NCBI GenBank assembly: GCA_002633005.1
Contig: NMRA01000128.1
Coordinates: 150,051-214,050 of the forward strand
Reading direction: 5' to 3'
Origin: Phoronis australis
Taxonomy: Eukaryota > Phoronida > Phoronidae
DNA length: 64,000 bases
Below are positions 37,391-51,800 of this stretch, one piece after another. The translations under genes and the position numbers were made by a program. The stretch's first letter is position 1. Each line of letters starts with the position of its first letter. Below the pieces are notes generated by a model. The model searched no databases, had not been told where the DNA came from, and saw only the letters and a list, made by a program, of their open reading frames with translations.

Positions 37391-37964
37391 GCAAGCCTGT
37401 ATCGAAAGACAGACATCCTTGATAACTCGGCACTTACATGCATCAAAATAGAGAGAATTTAACACCTTTTTTTAGTTATGGGAATTCTTGAAAATCCGAG
37501 AGCTTCCAACCTAAAGCTTATTGAGAGGGTTGGCAAAACCACTGTCTAGGCATTTCTCTGGCCTGATTATTTTGAATATATGTTTTATCTAGTGCACTGC
37601 AGTCAGAAACTCAGTGCAGCAGACAGCGTGGCTGAAAGTGGAGGTATTGATGCGGGCATACCTCTTGTTCCTGCAATCCAAAAGAGCACTATACTCTCGA
37701 TTACAAACATGAAATTTGAACAGGATGTAGTTTAGATGCGGGCACACCTTCTCAAGTTCTTTTCTCGAAGCCAAGGCCAAGTTTTCATGGCGAGTTTTCG
37801 ATTGTCCAGAAAGCCAAATTGGGAGATTCATGTTTTTACAGTTGCANTTTCCCAAATGGTCTTTTGTCTACTTTCTGATGTTTTTGCCACGATACGATCT
37901 AATAGTACATGGGTGGCACCGCAGCACTGAAAAAAGTGGGGTTATAGTCTCCACCTGCACCCTA

Positions 37965-38210
37965 TCAAGCCAGTGTTTTCTACAACTTGTTTTGACTTGT
38001 CGCTGCATCGAGTTTGAATTTTACCATGACGAGTTTGGCTCACTTGCGTAGAGTTTAAGTATTGGGAGATTTAGTCATTTCTTAAGCAAATTAGGAAATT
38101 TTGGACTTTTGGTACCAGTTCAATGTATTTATTTCAAACTCCCCACAGTATAAGACTTGAACACATGTACATGAATGTTGAAATTCAAGTTGAGTTTGAA
38201 TTTTCTGCCG
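37965..38210 (+). repeat. Dispersed ~250 bp repeat, also at 44878-45170
   Basis: Aligned words shared with CCT4 intron 4 (about 44878-45170) include TTGGTACCAGTTCAAT, AACTCCCCACAGTAT and GTTGAGTTTGAATTTTCTG. No coding signal. Confidence 0.6.
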
Positions 38211-38252
38211 AGACCACTGCATGCTATGATGTGCTGCCCATGTAGTAGTACT

Positions 38253-38415
38253 CAGGGGCATATCCAGAATTTTTGGTTAGGAGGGGGGGGGGCAGGACAA
38301 AGTATTAGGTACGATTTTACCTGTAAGATATTTGCACCCTTGAACTGCCAAATGAAATCTGAGCGAGTTTTAGGGGGGCCTTAGTCCCCTTGCCCTCCCC
38401 CAAAATCCACCAATG
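38253..38415. mobile_element. Fragment of a G-rich-ended DNA transposon
   Basis: CAGGGGCATATCCAGAATTT followed by a G run on the left, and a C run followed by AAAATCCACCAATG on the right, resemble short non-autonomous elements of the kind at 3717-4669. No convincing target duplication. Confidence 0.35.
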
Positions 38416-39537
38416 TCTTGTAGTATGATGTGAAATTTCCTCCTAGCTCAGGTGCATTTATTTCTAAGCTGATGTGTTGTCTTTGCTCTTTTCCTTTTAA
38501 GCTGTGTAATCCATTGCTTTCATCTAACATGGGGTTGATGCTCCTGTTCCATTTACTAACAAAACACTTAAAACACCAATATCTCAGTAGAAATTGATCC
38601 AAATTGAATATAATACATACCACCATGTTCGTCTGAATGAGACAAATCTTTTGATATGCAGCGCATGTATATTCTTTTATTTTTTACGAAATTATGTAGA
38701 AAGGCAGATATTTTACGCATGTTCGTCGCGTTTCAATGGCCATTTTCTTCGTAACCACTCACCCAATTTTTATGATTTTAACACCATTTCATTTCTCACA
38801 CCAAGGGCTTTTCAAAAATGTATGACATGTGGCAATCTAAAAAAATTTAAAAAACGTCCTCCCTAGTATTTGTCGAGTTGTAAGACATGGACGGCCTCCT
38901 AGGCTAAGCTAAGGTGCCTATGCGCAAAAGGTAATTATAACAATGTGACTTAGATGTTTTAATCAGTGAGAGGCTTAATTCGTCAAAAAGCTGCCGGCGT
39001 ATGAAACGCTTTGGAGCTTCACCATCCAGACAGTCGAGACGTGGGCACTGTCTGTCCGTTGTCCTCCCTATCATTAGTCAAGTCGAACGAGTGTTTGTAG
39101 TGTAAATTTCAGGGAACAGTCACTGTCCATCCAGGGCATAAATTTTTACCTTTACAAGTGTTTTTTAGCTCAGTGAATGTTTAAAAACGTGATCATTTGC
39201 TTAATCACGATATTGCATGCTTAAATCAAGAATTCCAAAAATACCTATTCCAAGTTCACGCACGACATTGAACACCTCGTGGTGACGATTGCTGTGCACT
39301 GGAGTAGCCTAGATAATATACGATATATTTGACACATTAATTTACACACTTTTGACTTACCCAGTCTAGCGGGGAAGTAGCCGAATTCCCTTGCTCTGAG
39401 ATCGTACAATGACTGCATCGTTCAAAGATATCTTAATCCAACATTGTAAACTTTATCGCACTTAGAGGTACGACAGAGTTCACTAACTTTCTGTCGCGGC
39501 TGCATCAACTTCGGCTACGCGCCAAAGTGACGTCACG

Positions 39538-39545
39538 GTTTCTTT
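39538..39545. promoter_or_regulatory. CRE palindrome upstream of CCT4
   Basis: TGACGTCA, 274 bases before the CCT4 start codon. GCCGCCATTATT at 39689-39700, the inverse of a YY1-like ATGGCGGC, lies nearer the start. Confidence 0.5.
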
Positions 39546-39818
39546 GGAAATCTTCAGTTTTTGTTTAGAAAGAATTCGTTAATTTAGTTAACCTTATGAA
39601 TAGATAGCACAGTTTGACTGCCGTTTTTTTTTGTTTTCAATGTTTTGAAGAAACTTAATTCTCGACCGAATGAGATTGTGCGTTGCTAGCCGCCATTATT
39701 CTTTTGAGAGGGATGTTGAACTGATGTAGGGTCATTTATCAGACAACATCTCTGTTGTGTGGTATCATTGTAACTATCTTATTGTTGTACGTTACTCCTT
39801 ATTGTCAAATCTTCAAAG

Positions 39819-42800
39819 ATGCCTCCTAAACCATCAAGTGGAAAAGCTCCGAAAGGAGGTAAAAAGTCGGAATTTAAAGATAAAGAGAAGCCTACACAGA
39901 TTAGGTACAGCAACATCACTGCTGCCAAAGGTAGGGTACAGTAGGCTTGCAGTGTTTTTTGTTGATGTGTATGACAGCACCATGTGACAAAATACAAGCG
40001 ACAAACCATATACGAAATTCGTTCGGTGTGTCGTTATTTTATAAACTGCTAGTTCTTTCTAGAATGTTCCCCTCGGAGTCTGATAGAAAGGTCAAGGTCG
40101 CGCACGTTATGCCATTGCCAGTGGCATTATTCTTTTAGAAAAATACATCTTTATTGTACCGAGATTCAAACTGGGTATCTTTAGGGTAACTGGAAAACGA
40201 TTTAGAGAGGCTTTATTTGTTTGCTACAGTTGACACAACCCGAAACCAGTCACTAATTACTGGCCACTGCTATTCAAAATGCTGGCTGTGCTTGCAGTTT
40301 TTGCAAGCGGCAGTTGTCAAAGAAATTTGACGAAATGTAGAATGTGCGACCTTCACAATAGTTTAAAATATACCTGGATTATAAAATGTCTACCCTCCTC
40401 TGTTCTAGTCACATTTCCTGCACAATAATTAACAACCCAAAATTAAAGAAATTTGTCGTTAAAAAAAACCTGCAAAATGGCGACTTCCACGTTAGTTTTC
40501 AGTTCAGCCAGATTAAGAATTCGAGAGTCGGTCTCGTTTCTAAATCAACCAATGGCATTCAAGTACAAACGAGGTCATTAGATTAACTGTTGACATCTTT
40601 TCTCAAATTACGACATCAACTTGCTGCAGTATACTCAGCGACAAGATGGTGTCCTGAGCAAGGCATGAGTGTGGAAAATGTTGACATTTTGGCATGTATT
40701 GCCGATTTCCTTCATTAAATAACTTTTTCTGTTTAAGTTAAGAACTGGTACTGTATTTTTCTTCATTCAGACCTTGCAACTGTACGTTTTTAATTTCCAA
40801 TATTTGGGCAAAACTGTGTTGCATGGATTAACAACCTTGTGGAGCCTTTCCATGCGCTACTGGCGGGCGCGGTAAAAATGGGAACCCACACTCTAGCGTT
40901 ATCAACAAGAGTGTTGTGTCTACCAAACTCATCCCTGGTCTTCCACTTTGAACTTTCAATGTTTGTCTGGTGTTAGCTGCATGTCAATTTCTCCTATTTT
41001 TGTTTTAGCGGTAGCAGATGCAATCCGCACCAGTTTGGGTCCTCGTGGTATGGACAAAATGGTAGGATTTATTAATTAATTTGTTATTCAACATTTGGAG
41101 TGCTTGATTTTAAAGGGTGATCTACGCACTGTACGTTACTACCATAAGCAGAAATAAACAAGGGCATGGTGAATTGTGTATAGTTTAAGCGTGTACGAGT
41201 TTTCGCACATTTTCTATTTTATATTGTTAACTAGCCGTTACGGGTAGCAGCTAGGGGGAAACGCCGAGGGGAAATAGCTACACCTAAGAGTGAACCAAGT
41301 GTTCATCGCAAGAAACAGGAATGTTGCTAAAGAGACCGTGTTCAAAGCTTCAAGCAGAATTTCTGTCACTGTCAGATATTAGTAAGCAAGGTGTGCGGCT
41401 GCGGGATTTTTTCCCTAAGCAGTACAAATTTATTTCCAGAACATTTGATCTTGCCGTAACATTCACTTTGCCTGTTACAGCCGTTCATAGAAGTAAAAAA
41501 ATTATTAAACGTTAACAAAGGAAAATCTGTCGTCGTGCATACTCGTGACACGCTCACGTAGGCCTACGCGTCATTTCCTAAAACTCTGCGATATCTTTCG
41601 AGAGTTAGTTCTGAAATTGGGTTTTCTGGTATTAAAATGTTAAAAACTTGTAACTTGTAATGAAATGAAACCACTTCCGATTGTTAAGAACTGTACGCAA
41701 CCTCGCTGTTGGTTGAAGAACATGGAAATTGGCCAATAGGTGATGCAATGGTGCCCAAAGAGTGCATGGCGATTTTAGCAGCAGAATAACTGAAGAACGC
41801 CAATGTTCCAACACCCGTGTAAATAATTTAGTTGACTCAAGGAAAAATAAACAATTTTTAGTGAGGTATCATTAATTTGGGCAGCGACAGGCCCTAGGAA
41901 TTGTGTACTTGACAAAAGCCGGAGGGAGTGAAATTAAACCGACGGAGTGACGTCACCCAGGCCGTTGAGCCGATCGACTGATGTCACCAAGGCCAATACG
42001 AAGCTGGCCGCCCTCCCTCCGCGTCAGTGAAAAAACGGCCCGCGAGAAAAATATAGGACACCTCGAATCCTAATAGGGGCCCAGTGCAATACATGGGACC
42101 AAGACGGTGCCGAAACGGGTGCAGCGAAGGTCTGTAGTGGAGCGGGGGAGACGGAGTTTGTGAAAATCATGCATTTTATATATTAGATATTCCTGTGATG
42201 AATGAAGCAGTCTGAAGATCCGAGTAGATGTGATCTTTACTGGGAAATTACGTTCAAGTCTACCTGTAGCAGACAGGACTTTGATTCGCCTGTTGGAAGG
42301 AATGCAACTCAAACTGGTTAAAAACACCAGTACTTTATACAGTACTGTTTGTCAACAAACATATAATACTTATGTCATTGACAATTTTTAACTAAAGTTT
42401 ACGTGAAATAATATAATCAGAGTCCTACTTAAACACAGGCTATAGGTATCATGGCCCCTATTTTGCCAATTCTGCTTGTAGATTGGGAGTACAAAAATAG
42501 TTCAAATAATATTTAGTTTTCTTTCAAACTCATGAAAAGCTTTATGCATCTTGGTGCTGCTTCAAGTTTCAACTTTGGAATATAACTGCAAATTAATTAG
42601 TATATGCACAAAGTGGGCTAATGAGCTAGAGGAGCTACTGACTACTGTTGAAATTTTGCATTTGTTAATGTTGCTTGTTTTGTACAGATTCAAAGTGGCT
42701 CTGGAGACGTGACGATCACCAATGACGGTGCAACGATTTTGAAAGAAATGCAAGTTTTCCATCCAGCAGCCAAAATGGTATGTTTCCAATAGATAAACTG

Positions 42801-45800
42801 CTCTGTTGTTTGTTTAAGACTGTGTTGTTTGTGGTGTTTGACTATTAAGAATCCAAAAGTCTCTAAAACATAATTGGACCCACTTTTCATGAACCTGAAA
42901 AAGGGGCACTAACATTTATTACAACAGAACCAATAGTTAGGAGCTGGAAGATAATAACTGTTGTGTAATTTAAATTCAGCACTTTTCTTGGCCACTGTTT
43001 GACTGTATCTGCTGTCATATCATCGGCTGTTTATCCACATGTTGATCTTGTTTTGCTGTCGTTTTGTTGTTTTGCTTGTATTTTTACACTCTATCCGGAA
43101 CATTTCAGAATGGTGATACTTAACACTTTTAAAATGATGTTGCCGTCAGTGCCTGTAATGGTCGTCGTCTGCTCTGAAGATTGGTTACTGTGTTTTTCCA
43201 TGCCATGTACGTGTAACCGATTATTTCCAGCTTGTTGAGTTGTCGAAGGCTCAAGACATTGAAGCTGGTGATGGTACAACCTCCGTCTGTGTCATTGCTG
43301 GTAGTCTGTTGGATGCCAGTGCCAAGCTCCTCAACAAAGGTGAGTCAGTTGCCTGTATATCTGTGTAGATATAGTATTCAGCCACGTCTGCTGTGTGGTC
43401 TAGTGTCAGGGCCGAGTTGTATTACTTTGCAAGTCTATAAGATTTCGCCACGCTTTACGAGTAGAGTACATGATCATACTAGCTTTTGCCTGTGAGTGTG
43501 TTACAAAGTATAACGACTCGGGTGCAACACAAGGTCACTGACATATCTCTGAATGAAGCTGGAAATGTCTAAGTTAGAAGCAGCCGTTGTTTTTGCACTA
43601 GGCTGTTTCAGCTTGCACAGTTTCTGCATATATTAATTTGTGTGAACTTTGGCCTTGTAGAAAGTTTCATCAAGACCTTTTTTTTACACGTTTTAATCAT
43701 TTCTCTGCCTCTAAGTGTTTGATCATTACTATCCAGTCTTCTCTATAGCCTGTTTTGACTCTTTGGAGTGGTGATTTTTGATTTTGTTCTGATGAGTGTG
43801 GTCATCTGAAGCTGATTGAAAAAAAAAAAGAATCCGAGTTTGAACTCGTGGAAATTCACCCCTTGATTTGTTTAACATTTCACGAGTCCTTTCAAGTTTC
43901 CTTTATGAAGAACCACTGCTATCATTGAAACATTGTAGCGTAGCCTCCAATCTTGGCATGTCACTTCCTATTTGATGGATTGATGTGAATAATGATGGAA
44001 GGTAGATTATGGGTGAGGGTCTTCGGTGCTAGGACTGTGCTGTGTTCTAGATCCTTCCTCTGACCTCACAACATGCTAAAAAGACATTTCTTATTTATTC
44101 GAAGTACAATTAATCTAATACATTAACTTTAGCTTTTCAACATTTTTCATTTGCTGTGTGACAGCTTCTGGGTTTAGCGAGTTCATGACTTTGTACTTGA
44201 TGAAAGGTTGAGTGCACAAGGGGGTGTTATTTCTATGAATTCTTATGTGAGGTGAGGCTTAAGTTGCTGTGTAGCTTAATTGTCTATTGAATTTGTCTCC
44301 TGGGTGAAAGTGGAGCTTTAGCTGCAAAGTTACTGTTTCTTTAGTTTGTTCTTGTTGGAAACAACCATTTTATAGAACTGTCTGTGTTAAAGATTCTATT
44401 TTGAATATGCAAATGAGTACTAGTTTACAAAGAACCCCGGGTCTTCCGGTGTGCCGGAAACCATCTGCAAACCATTTACCATTACAATCTCACGAATGTC
44501 TTGTTTTGCGAGACTATTTTAATGTAAATGAGTATGGTAATATGTCATCGTTACCCTAAGGCACTGTTTTTATGATTTTTCATTTCACTATCAAGTAATA
44601 TTGGAATTACTAGGGTCTTCTACATACTCACACTCGCACTTGTTTTTTTTTTAAAAAACAAGTTAAAAGTGTATCAGTTGTGGTGTTTTCTTTAAAACCG
44701 CAGTTTCTTTACAAATTGTTTCTTTTCGTGATTATACTTGTACACACAATTCTCCAGGAGATCACTAGGTGACACTTGCTACAAATTTAAATTTTCACGT
44801 AGCGTCTTCAAGCAAATCTCTGACTTGCACACATCTAATTTATATTTTTTCCACATCGCTTTATAGAACTAGAACATCTGCAGTGTTATCCTCAACCTGT
44901 TTTAGTTCGTTACTGTGTCGAGTGTGAATTTTGTCATGACTAGTTTGGTTTACTTGAATGATTCAAGTTTGAAAACGTATGCAACGAGTTTGAAGTACTG
45001 GGAGAGTCATTTCTCAAGCAAATCGGGATATTTTGGATGTTTGGTACCAGTTCAATACATTTATACCAAGACTTAACACACAAACTCCCCACAGTATGGA
45101 CATGGACTTTCTAACACGTACATGAATTGTGTAACTCCAGTTGAGTTTGAATTTTCTGTAGAAGAGAACACTGGCCTATTTGTTAACGAAAATACAATGC
45201 AACAGGCTTAAATATGTGATGGTGCATCCGAGTGACTCACACATGCTCTTTGGCAGGCATTCATCCAACAACGGTCTCCGACGCCTTCCAGCAAGCTGCA
45301 GCCAAGTCTGTGGAGATACTGGAGCAGATGTCAACACCACTAGAACTAACAGACAGGGAGTCACTCCTGAAGAGTGCCTCAACGTCACTCAATTCAAAGG
45401 TGAGATGTCTGGTGATTAGCTTCTAACTGAAGGCATTACTATAGTGTTGTAATCAGAGCTGGGATTGTGTTGAGGATAGTACGGATTCGTTTTGTGTGAT
45501 ATAACTAGGTGATTGTTTGCAAAGTACCATTGAAACAGCATGGTGATGGTTAAGCAAAATAGTTATTAAATTAGCTTGAAGCTAGGTGGCATATTAAGTT
45601 TCACTGTGTGTCTTGAAATTGACTTGCAATCATTGTGCAGCATGCGGTTGTGTGTAATTGACCTATCTGCATCACTTGACTTGAAGTGGGTGTTGTGCTT
45701 TTTGCATTTTCAGGTGGTGTCGCAGTATTCGTCTAGTCTATCGCCGATAGCAGTGGACGCTGTCCTCCGAGTCATTGACCCGACTGCGGCTAATAATGTT

Positions 45801-48800
45801 GATCTGACTGATATTAAAGTCATGAAGCGACTTGGGTGAGTGATCAACTGAGCACTCAGATCAAGTTGTTTTTGAGTACTGATGTTAATAGTAGTACCAA
45901 TGACCCTAATATTTGTAATGGTAATATCACATTATGTCACCACTACTAATTGCGAGTTGAGCATGTTGTTTTTACATTATTTTGTCAACTTTTTACAAAA
46001 TCAGTGTAAATAGTCTCTCCCTCTAGGACCACTTACACATTTCCAAGAACAGCATTCTTTTCTCACATACTCAGTTCTTTTCTCACATACTCAGTTCTTT
46101 TCTCGTTCACTCTAACCACAAACATATCTTTCAGCACGAGACATGACCCACATCTGTACTGCATTGTTTTGTATAGAAATTGTTTTTTGTTAGTTTAACT
46201 CTGGCAGTAAGATATTTAACTGCAACTGAAAATTATTTTTGTATCAGTTTGCTTTCTGTTCTTCATCCAGTGGTACAGTTGAAGACACAGAACTCATAGA
46301 CGGTCTAGTGTTCCCTCAGAAGACATCTGGTGCTGGAGGACCAAATAAAGTGTCTAATGCCAAAATTGGATTCATACAGTTTTGCTTGTCTCCACCCAAG
46401 ACAGATGTAAGTTCAATGCCGTGTCTAAAACGTTTTTAATAGAGATTCGTTGTCGTATATGTTCGGTAATGGCTTTGTTAGTTTTGCATTATCATGTTTT
46501 CCATGCTTAGTGGTGGAGGAAATCAGAGGCTAAGTAATTGGTAACCTTGCAGGGCCCTCGATTTTTGGGGCCAAACATCGGCTCCGTTCCCCTTTGAAAA
46601 ATATTGAAAAATCACACAAAATACCCCTCGTGATGCCCAAAAGTCCCTCTCGAGTGATTGAAAAATACCCCTTCAGGTTCGAATCACTTGTAGCTCACCA
46701 AGTGGCAATTCGAAAGAGCACAAAAAGTTAAATTTGGTTTCTTGATGCAGAGCCTATGAGGGCTTACAACAGAGGTGGGGGTGCTTTTCAGGGCTTGGAA
46801 TTTTCCGTGGAAACGCGGATTTCCACTTTTTTCAAATGTCCGTTCCGCGCAATTTATTATATTTCCGCGTAAATAAAATCGGATTTGATATAAAATTTCC
46901 GCGGCAAATTCCTTTCATACTGCGGCGTTGCCGACGACGTTCACCTCGAAAAGCGGAAGTTGCTCTTTATGTTTCGGAGGAACGTAAATTGTCAACATTG
47001 CCGGGGCATCTGGGATAGCGTGGTGGGATTTTCAATGGCGTCTCGTGTGATTGTAAACCGCGGTGACAAATGCTACGGCTCTGCAACCAAAAATGTGTGG
47101 GGGTGGGAGTGGAGGAGTNCATCGACAATTTCAAGGCTGGGTAGCGCGCATGTTTTGGAAATTTGGGCCGTAAAAGTTTCCGCGCTTTTTGTCATTGGTC
47201 ATTCCAAGCCCTGGCTATTGATGGCCATTGGGGGGGGGGGTAGAATTTTCTGCTCACCCCAAAAATACCCTCAGAAAGTACAAGCAACTTTCCACTTAGG
47301 TGATCGAGGGCCCTGCCTTGGCAACGGACTTAAAGAGTGATTGACGTTGTCATGTCTCCCATAAGAGTTGTATTAATATGTGTAAGATTTGAAACTCTCC
47401 AATCCTTATCTTTGTCAGTTTCTTGTTTGTCTCCAAATTGTTTTTTGTGGTTACTAAATAAGTGGAGATTGGCTTCTGGTGTGATAACAGAACTGAATTT
47501 TTCCCTGAAGTGTGAGTAAAAGTTACAGTGATCATGTATTTAGCTTGTCAATACTTGGTGATGAGTTGCCAAAGTTTGTAACATCAGCAGTCTCACACAT
47601 CACGAGCCATGTTTGAATTGAAACAAGAGCCCCCTTTTGTTTTTCAGATGGAAAATCAGGTGATCATTTCTGATTACGCTCAGATGGACCGAGTGATGAA
47701 AGAAGAACGAAAGTATATTCTCGACATAGTCAAACAGATCAAAAAGGCTGGCTGTAATGTACTACTTATACAAAAGTCCATTCTTAGGTATGTTTTGTCC
47801 ACCACACTATGGTTGTTCTTACATTTGAGTTGTAAACTTGATATCAAATGGTAAATTGCTTTTCACGGCCTGACATGGCAATATTATTTCACCAATGTAT
47901 ACATACATACATACACATATACATACATGGAGTCGGTTACATGATCTTGTATGCAGCTGTTGTGTTAAGATAAAATGAGCTTTCTTTTGGTAAAGAAATA
48001 ACAAAGTGTCGTGTAGGGGATTGGGTCAACTTTTGTGTTGTTTTGCAGGGATGCCATCAATGATTTGGCAATGCACTTTTTGGCCAAGATGAAGATCATG
48101 GTGGTCAAAGATATTGAACGAGAAGATGTTGAATTTGTTTGTAAGGTAAGTTGTCAAGCAAACCACATTTTAGTGAAACAGTCCCAAGTTTGTTGTACAT
48201 GATTGTGTTATGATTACTGTCAATGTTTGTTTAATTTAGGCCTCCAATCTTGGCATGTCACTTCCTGTTTGGTGGATTGATGTGAATAATGATGGAAGGT
48301 AGATTATGGGTGAGGGTCTTCGGTGCTAGGACTGTGCAGTGTTCTAGATCCTTCCTCTGACCTCACAACACGTTTAAAAAGACTTCCCTTGGTGCTTTGT
48401 AATGCAGTTACCTCAAGGCTTGGAATTTTCCACGGAAACGCGGATTTCCGCTTTTTTCAAATGTTCTATCTGCGCATTTTATTATATTTCCGCGTAAAAT
48501 AAAATCGGATTTGACATAAAATTTCCGCGGCAAATTCCTTTCTTACCGCGGCGTTGTTGACGACGTTCACCTCGAAAAGCAGAAGTTGCTCTTTGTGTTT
48601 TGGAGGAATGTAAATTGTCAACATTGCCGGGGCATCTGGGATAGCGTGGTGGGATTTTCAATGGCGTCTCGTGTGATTGTAAACCGCGGTGACAAATACT
48701 ACGGCTCTGCAGCCAAAAATGTGTGGGGGTAGGAGTGGACGGACGAGCTAAAAAGACGCAGACGCATGCTGCTGACGGTGTCGGAGAAAGGTTCACATCG

Positions 48801-51800
48801 ACTATTTCAAGGCTGGGTAGCGCGCATCTTTTGGGCCGTAGAAGTTTCCGCGTTTTTTGTCATTGGTCATTCCAAGCCCTGTTACTTTGTCACGCAGTTT
48901 GTGAATTTCATTGGAGTTGATACATAATTACACAGTTGCCCTTACTATAGAAATAGTGCGGTACCAGTTTGATCATGTTTGAGTTGGTTCATTTTTGATA
49001 CTACTATTGTTAGAGCAGTCTTCTTCGTTCCTGTTGTCACACTGTTTGTTACAAGTATTGTTTTATTGCAGAGTCTGTCGTGCAAGCCTATTGCCAGTCT
49101 AGATCACTTCCAGCCTGAAATGTTAGGTTCAGCAGAACTAGTAGAGGAAGTGCAAGCTGGCACTAGTAAAATTGTCAAGGTGAGTCTCATTCAAAGAGTG
49201 GACGCCTTCGGTATTTACATTGTTTCAAAACGCGAACATCAAGTTTAGAGTTGGAATGACTATCATGTAGCTCTTAAAGTGAAACTTATAGTCCATCACT
49301 CATACAGAAGGATGATATATCTCAACAGAACTGAGTTTTTGAAAATTGAAGTTACTGTAAACACGCCTTTTCTCAAAAATTAACGTTTGACTTAGGGAGC
49401 TTACTAATGTAAATCTGGTCTTAACTTGTTCGTTGTTCAGATTAGGTGGTTCGTGGGCTTTGACAGGGCAATTCATGGTTATGCATGGTCTCAACTTCCT
49501 GTTCCTCCGTAGCCCAGAACTCTTTCCTCATCAATGTATGTTAAGACCAGGTTGATAGCAGTGAGTGGTATAAGTCGAACGTTAGTTTTTTTTTGGTGGC
49601 TGAAGGTGGTTTTGTAGCGACTGTGGACCAGTCTGGCCTTGTCTGCATTGCACTGAGTGCTTATAGTGACCCACCCTGACCAGTCTGGCCTTGTCTGCAC
49701 TATGAGTCCTTACAATGATCCAGCCCCACAAACCAAATTGTTGATCCAAATTTCCATCAATAACCAGTAGCCAGTTCTTCCCTAGCCCACAAATCATTTC
49801 AAACCTGAGTTAAGAACAACCTGATATTCATTTCATAACTGTATGTAGTCTGATGAAATGTTATTATACTAGCTTCACGTGAAAAACTTTTCGAAAATAC
49901 CAGCATTTCAACCCAACAGATGCATTATCAGTGAAGGGGTCATTTTTTCCAGCAGTCATTTTTTTATTAATATCTGAATTGCTTTTAAAACAGAAATTGA
50001 TGGTGTGTTCACTGTCTGCAATGAATATGTTAACATAGTGATAAAACGGTCCTTTCCTGGTGCACGTTTTCTTCGAAGTAAGCGGTCTGGCTACAAAAGT
50101 GCTTAAGAAAGCCACACTACAGGCATTTTTGCCTTGGGCAAAGACAACGTTAAGCCGTTTTATTTAACAGGGCTCTGGTTTATCTGCAGAAGTCAAGGGT
50201 TTAGAGCAGTTTTTCAATAGAAGACGCAGTGGTGTTCTCATTCTTGCTGTCTCCTCATGCTTCTCATGTTGTATTATTACAGATCACTGGTGTGGCCAAC
50301 CCTGGTCGAGCTGTCTCCATTCTGGTGAGAGGCTCCAACAAGCTGGTGTTGGAGGAGGCTGACCGCTCCATACACGACGCCCTCTGTGTCATCCGGTGTC
50401 TTGTCAAGAAAAGGTGAGCTGTCTGTTATATTGAAATCTGAAGGTGGATACTCTGAATTCACCGTGAGTGTTTTATCGCCCATTCATGTTTTGGCTGTGT
50501 TAGGTAATTTGTTAATGGTCAAATGTGCAACTGTTTGTTCCTGGATATTACACTCTTTTTTTAACAGGATAATGTCAGTGTTGTTCCTCGCGTAGACCAG
50601 ATCACTGTAAGCACTCACTTATATTAGTGCTAGTATTATTCACCAAACCAGTAAATTGGAGTGGCATAAACAAGGATAATGAATTAACTTGTTTTCAGAT
50701 AGCAATTATTTCAGTTTTATTGTTGTAATAAAAGTGATCATTTCTCAAAATAAATAAATCCAAATGTTTTTTCTAAGACTAATTTGGGAGGTCTTATAGA
50801 AGGTTAGGGGCATTACTCACGTGCTACTAAGATATTAGTGAACATTTCTTAAATCTACTTTCTGACTGTCTAGTGCAAAATTCTAAAACTACTGACAAAA
50901 TCTTACTGGGCAACTTACTGGATCATATCAGGGTTAAGAGATATATGTTTACCTTGTTTATGTACCTGATAACTGACTGGATATGTCATGCTCTTGTTGA
51001 CGGAGATTGCAGTTGTATTCTGAATGTAAATTGGTGAGTATTTTGTGTTCCCTGTCGATGTCACAGAAGTGAAATAATACCATTATTAATCCAGCACCAA
51101 TTTTTTCTCTGAAGTTTCAATGCAGAAACGAATCGGCTGATTTTCTGCTGATTTGTTTTTTCCAATTTCTTTCACAATGTTTGCCACATTCTAACCACGT
51201 TTTTTTAATTTTCTACAGGGAAACTGAACCTCTATAAGATCAAGAATAGACAGTTGAATGGTAGACTTGGACAATATAATATTTGATTGCCAAAATAATT
51301 ACCTTTGAATTCTTAGATGGCTGTTAATCTCAAAAAATAAGTAATATATTGGAAAGTAGGTGGCAGTCAAGACTTCTCTGTCGCACTTGATGACATCTAC
51401 AGTACTTTCTTGAACATTCGTTTTATCAACTTAGTTCCTCTCAACCTTACTTCAATGTACATCGCATCTGTTTCTTCCAGGGCACTCATAGCCGGTGGTG
51501 GTGCTCCAGAGATAGAGTTGTCTTTGGGCTTGGCAAAGTACGCGCAAACTCTAGCAGGCATGGAGCAGTACTGCTTCCGGGCATTTGCCGAGGCCCTCGA
51601 GGTGATACCGTTCACGCTGGCTGAGAACGCCGGACTCAACCCCATTGCTACAGTTACTGATCTCAGGAACAGGCATGCCCAGGGTGAAAAGAATGCGGGG
51701 ATCAATGTCAGGAAGGTATGATTAAAAGTCATTGTTAAGGGTAAATTTTTATTACATTTGGTACTCAATAGTTGGTAATATGTTCGCTATGGAATTCCTA

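Larger units (their letters stand above)
34926..39537. other. Intergenic region between divergent DTL and CCT4
   Basis: No supported coding exon. It contains the inverted-repeat element at 35597-37035, a hairpin at 37252-37390 and smaller repeat fragments up to 38.4 kb. The missing first exon of DTL may lie at the left end. Confidence 0.4.

Noticed and set aside
43943-44076. C/D-box snoRNA reading of the CCT4 intronic repeat
   Set aside because: An ATGATGG word and a CTGA exist, but they are not near the ends and no terminal stem closes them. The H/ACA layout fits much better.
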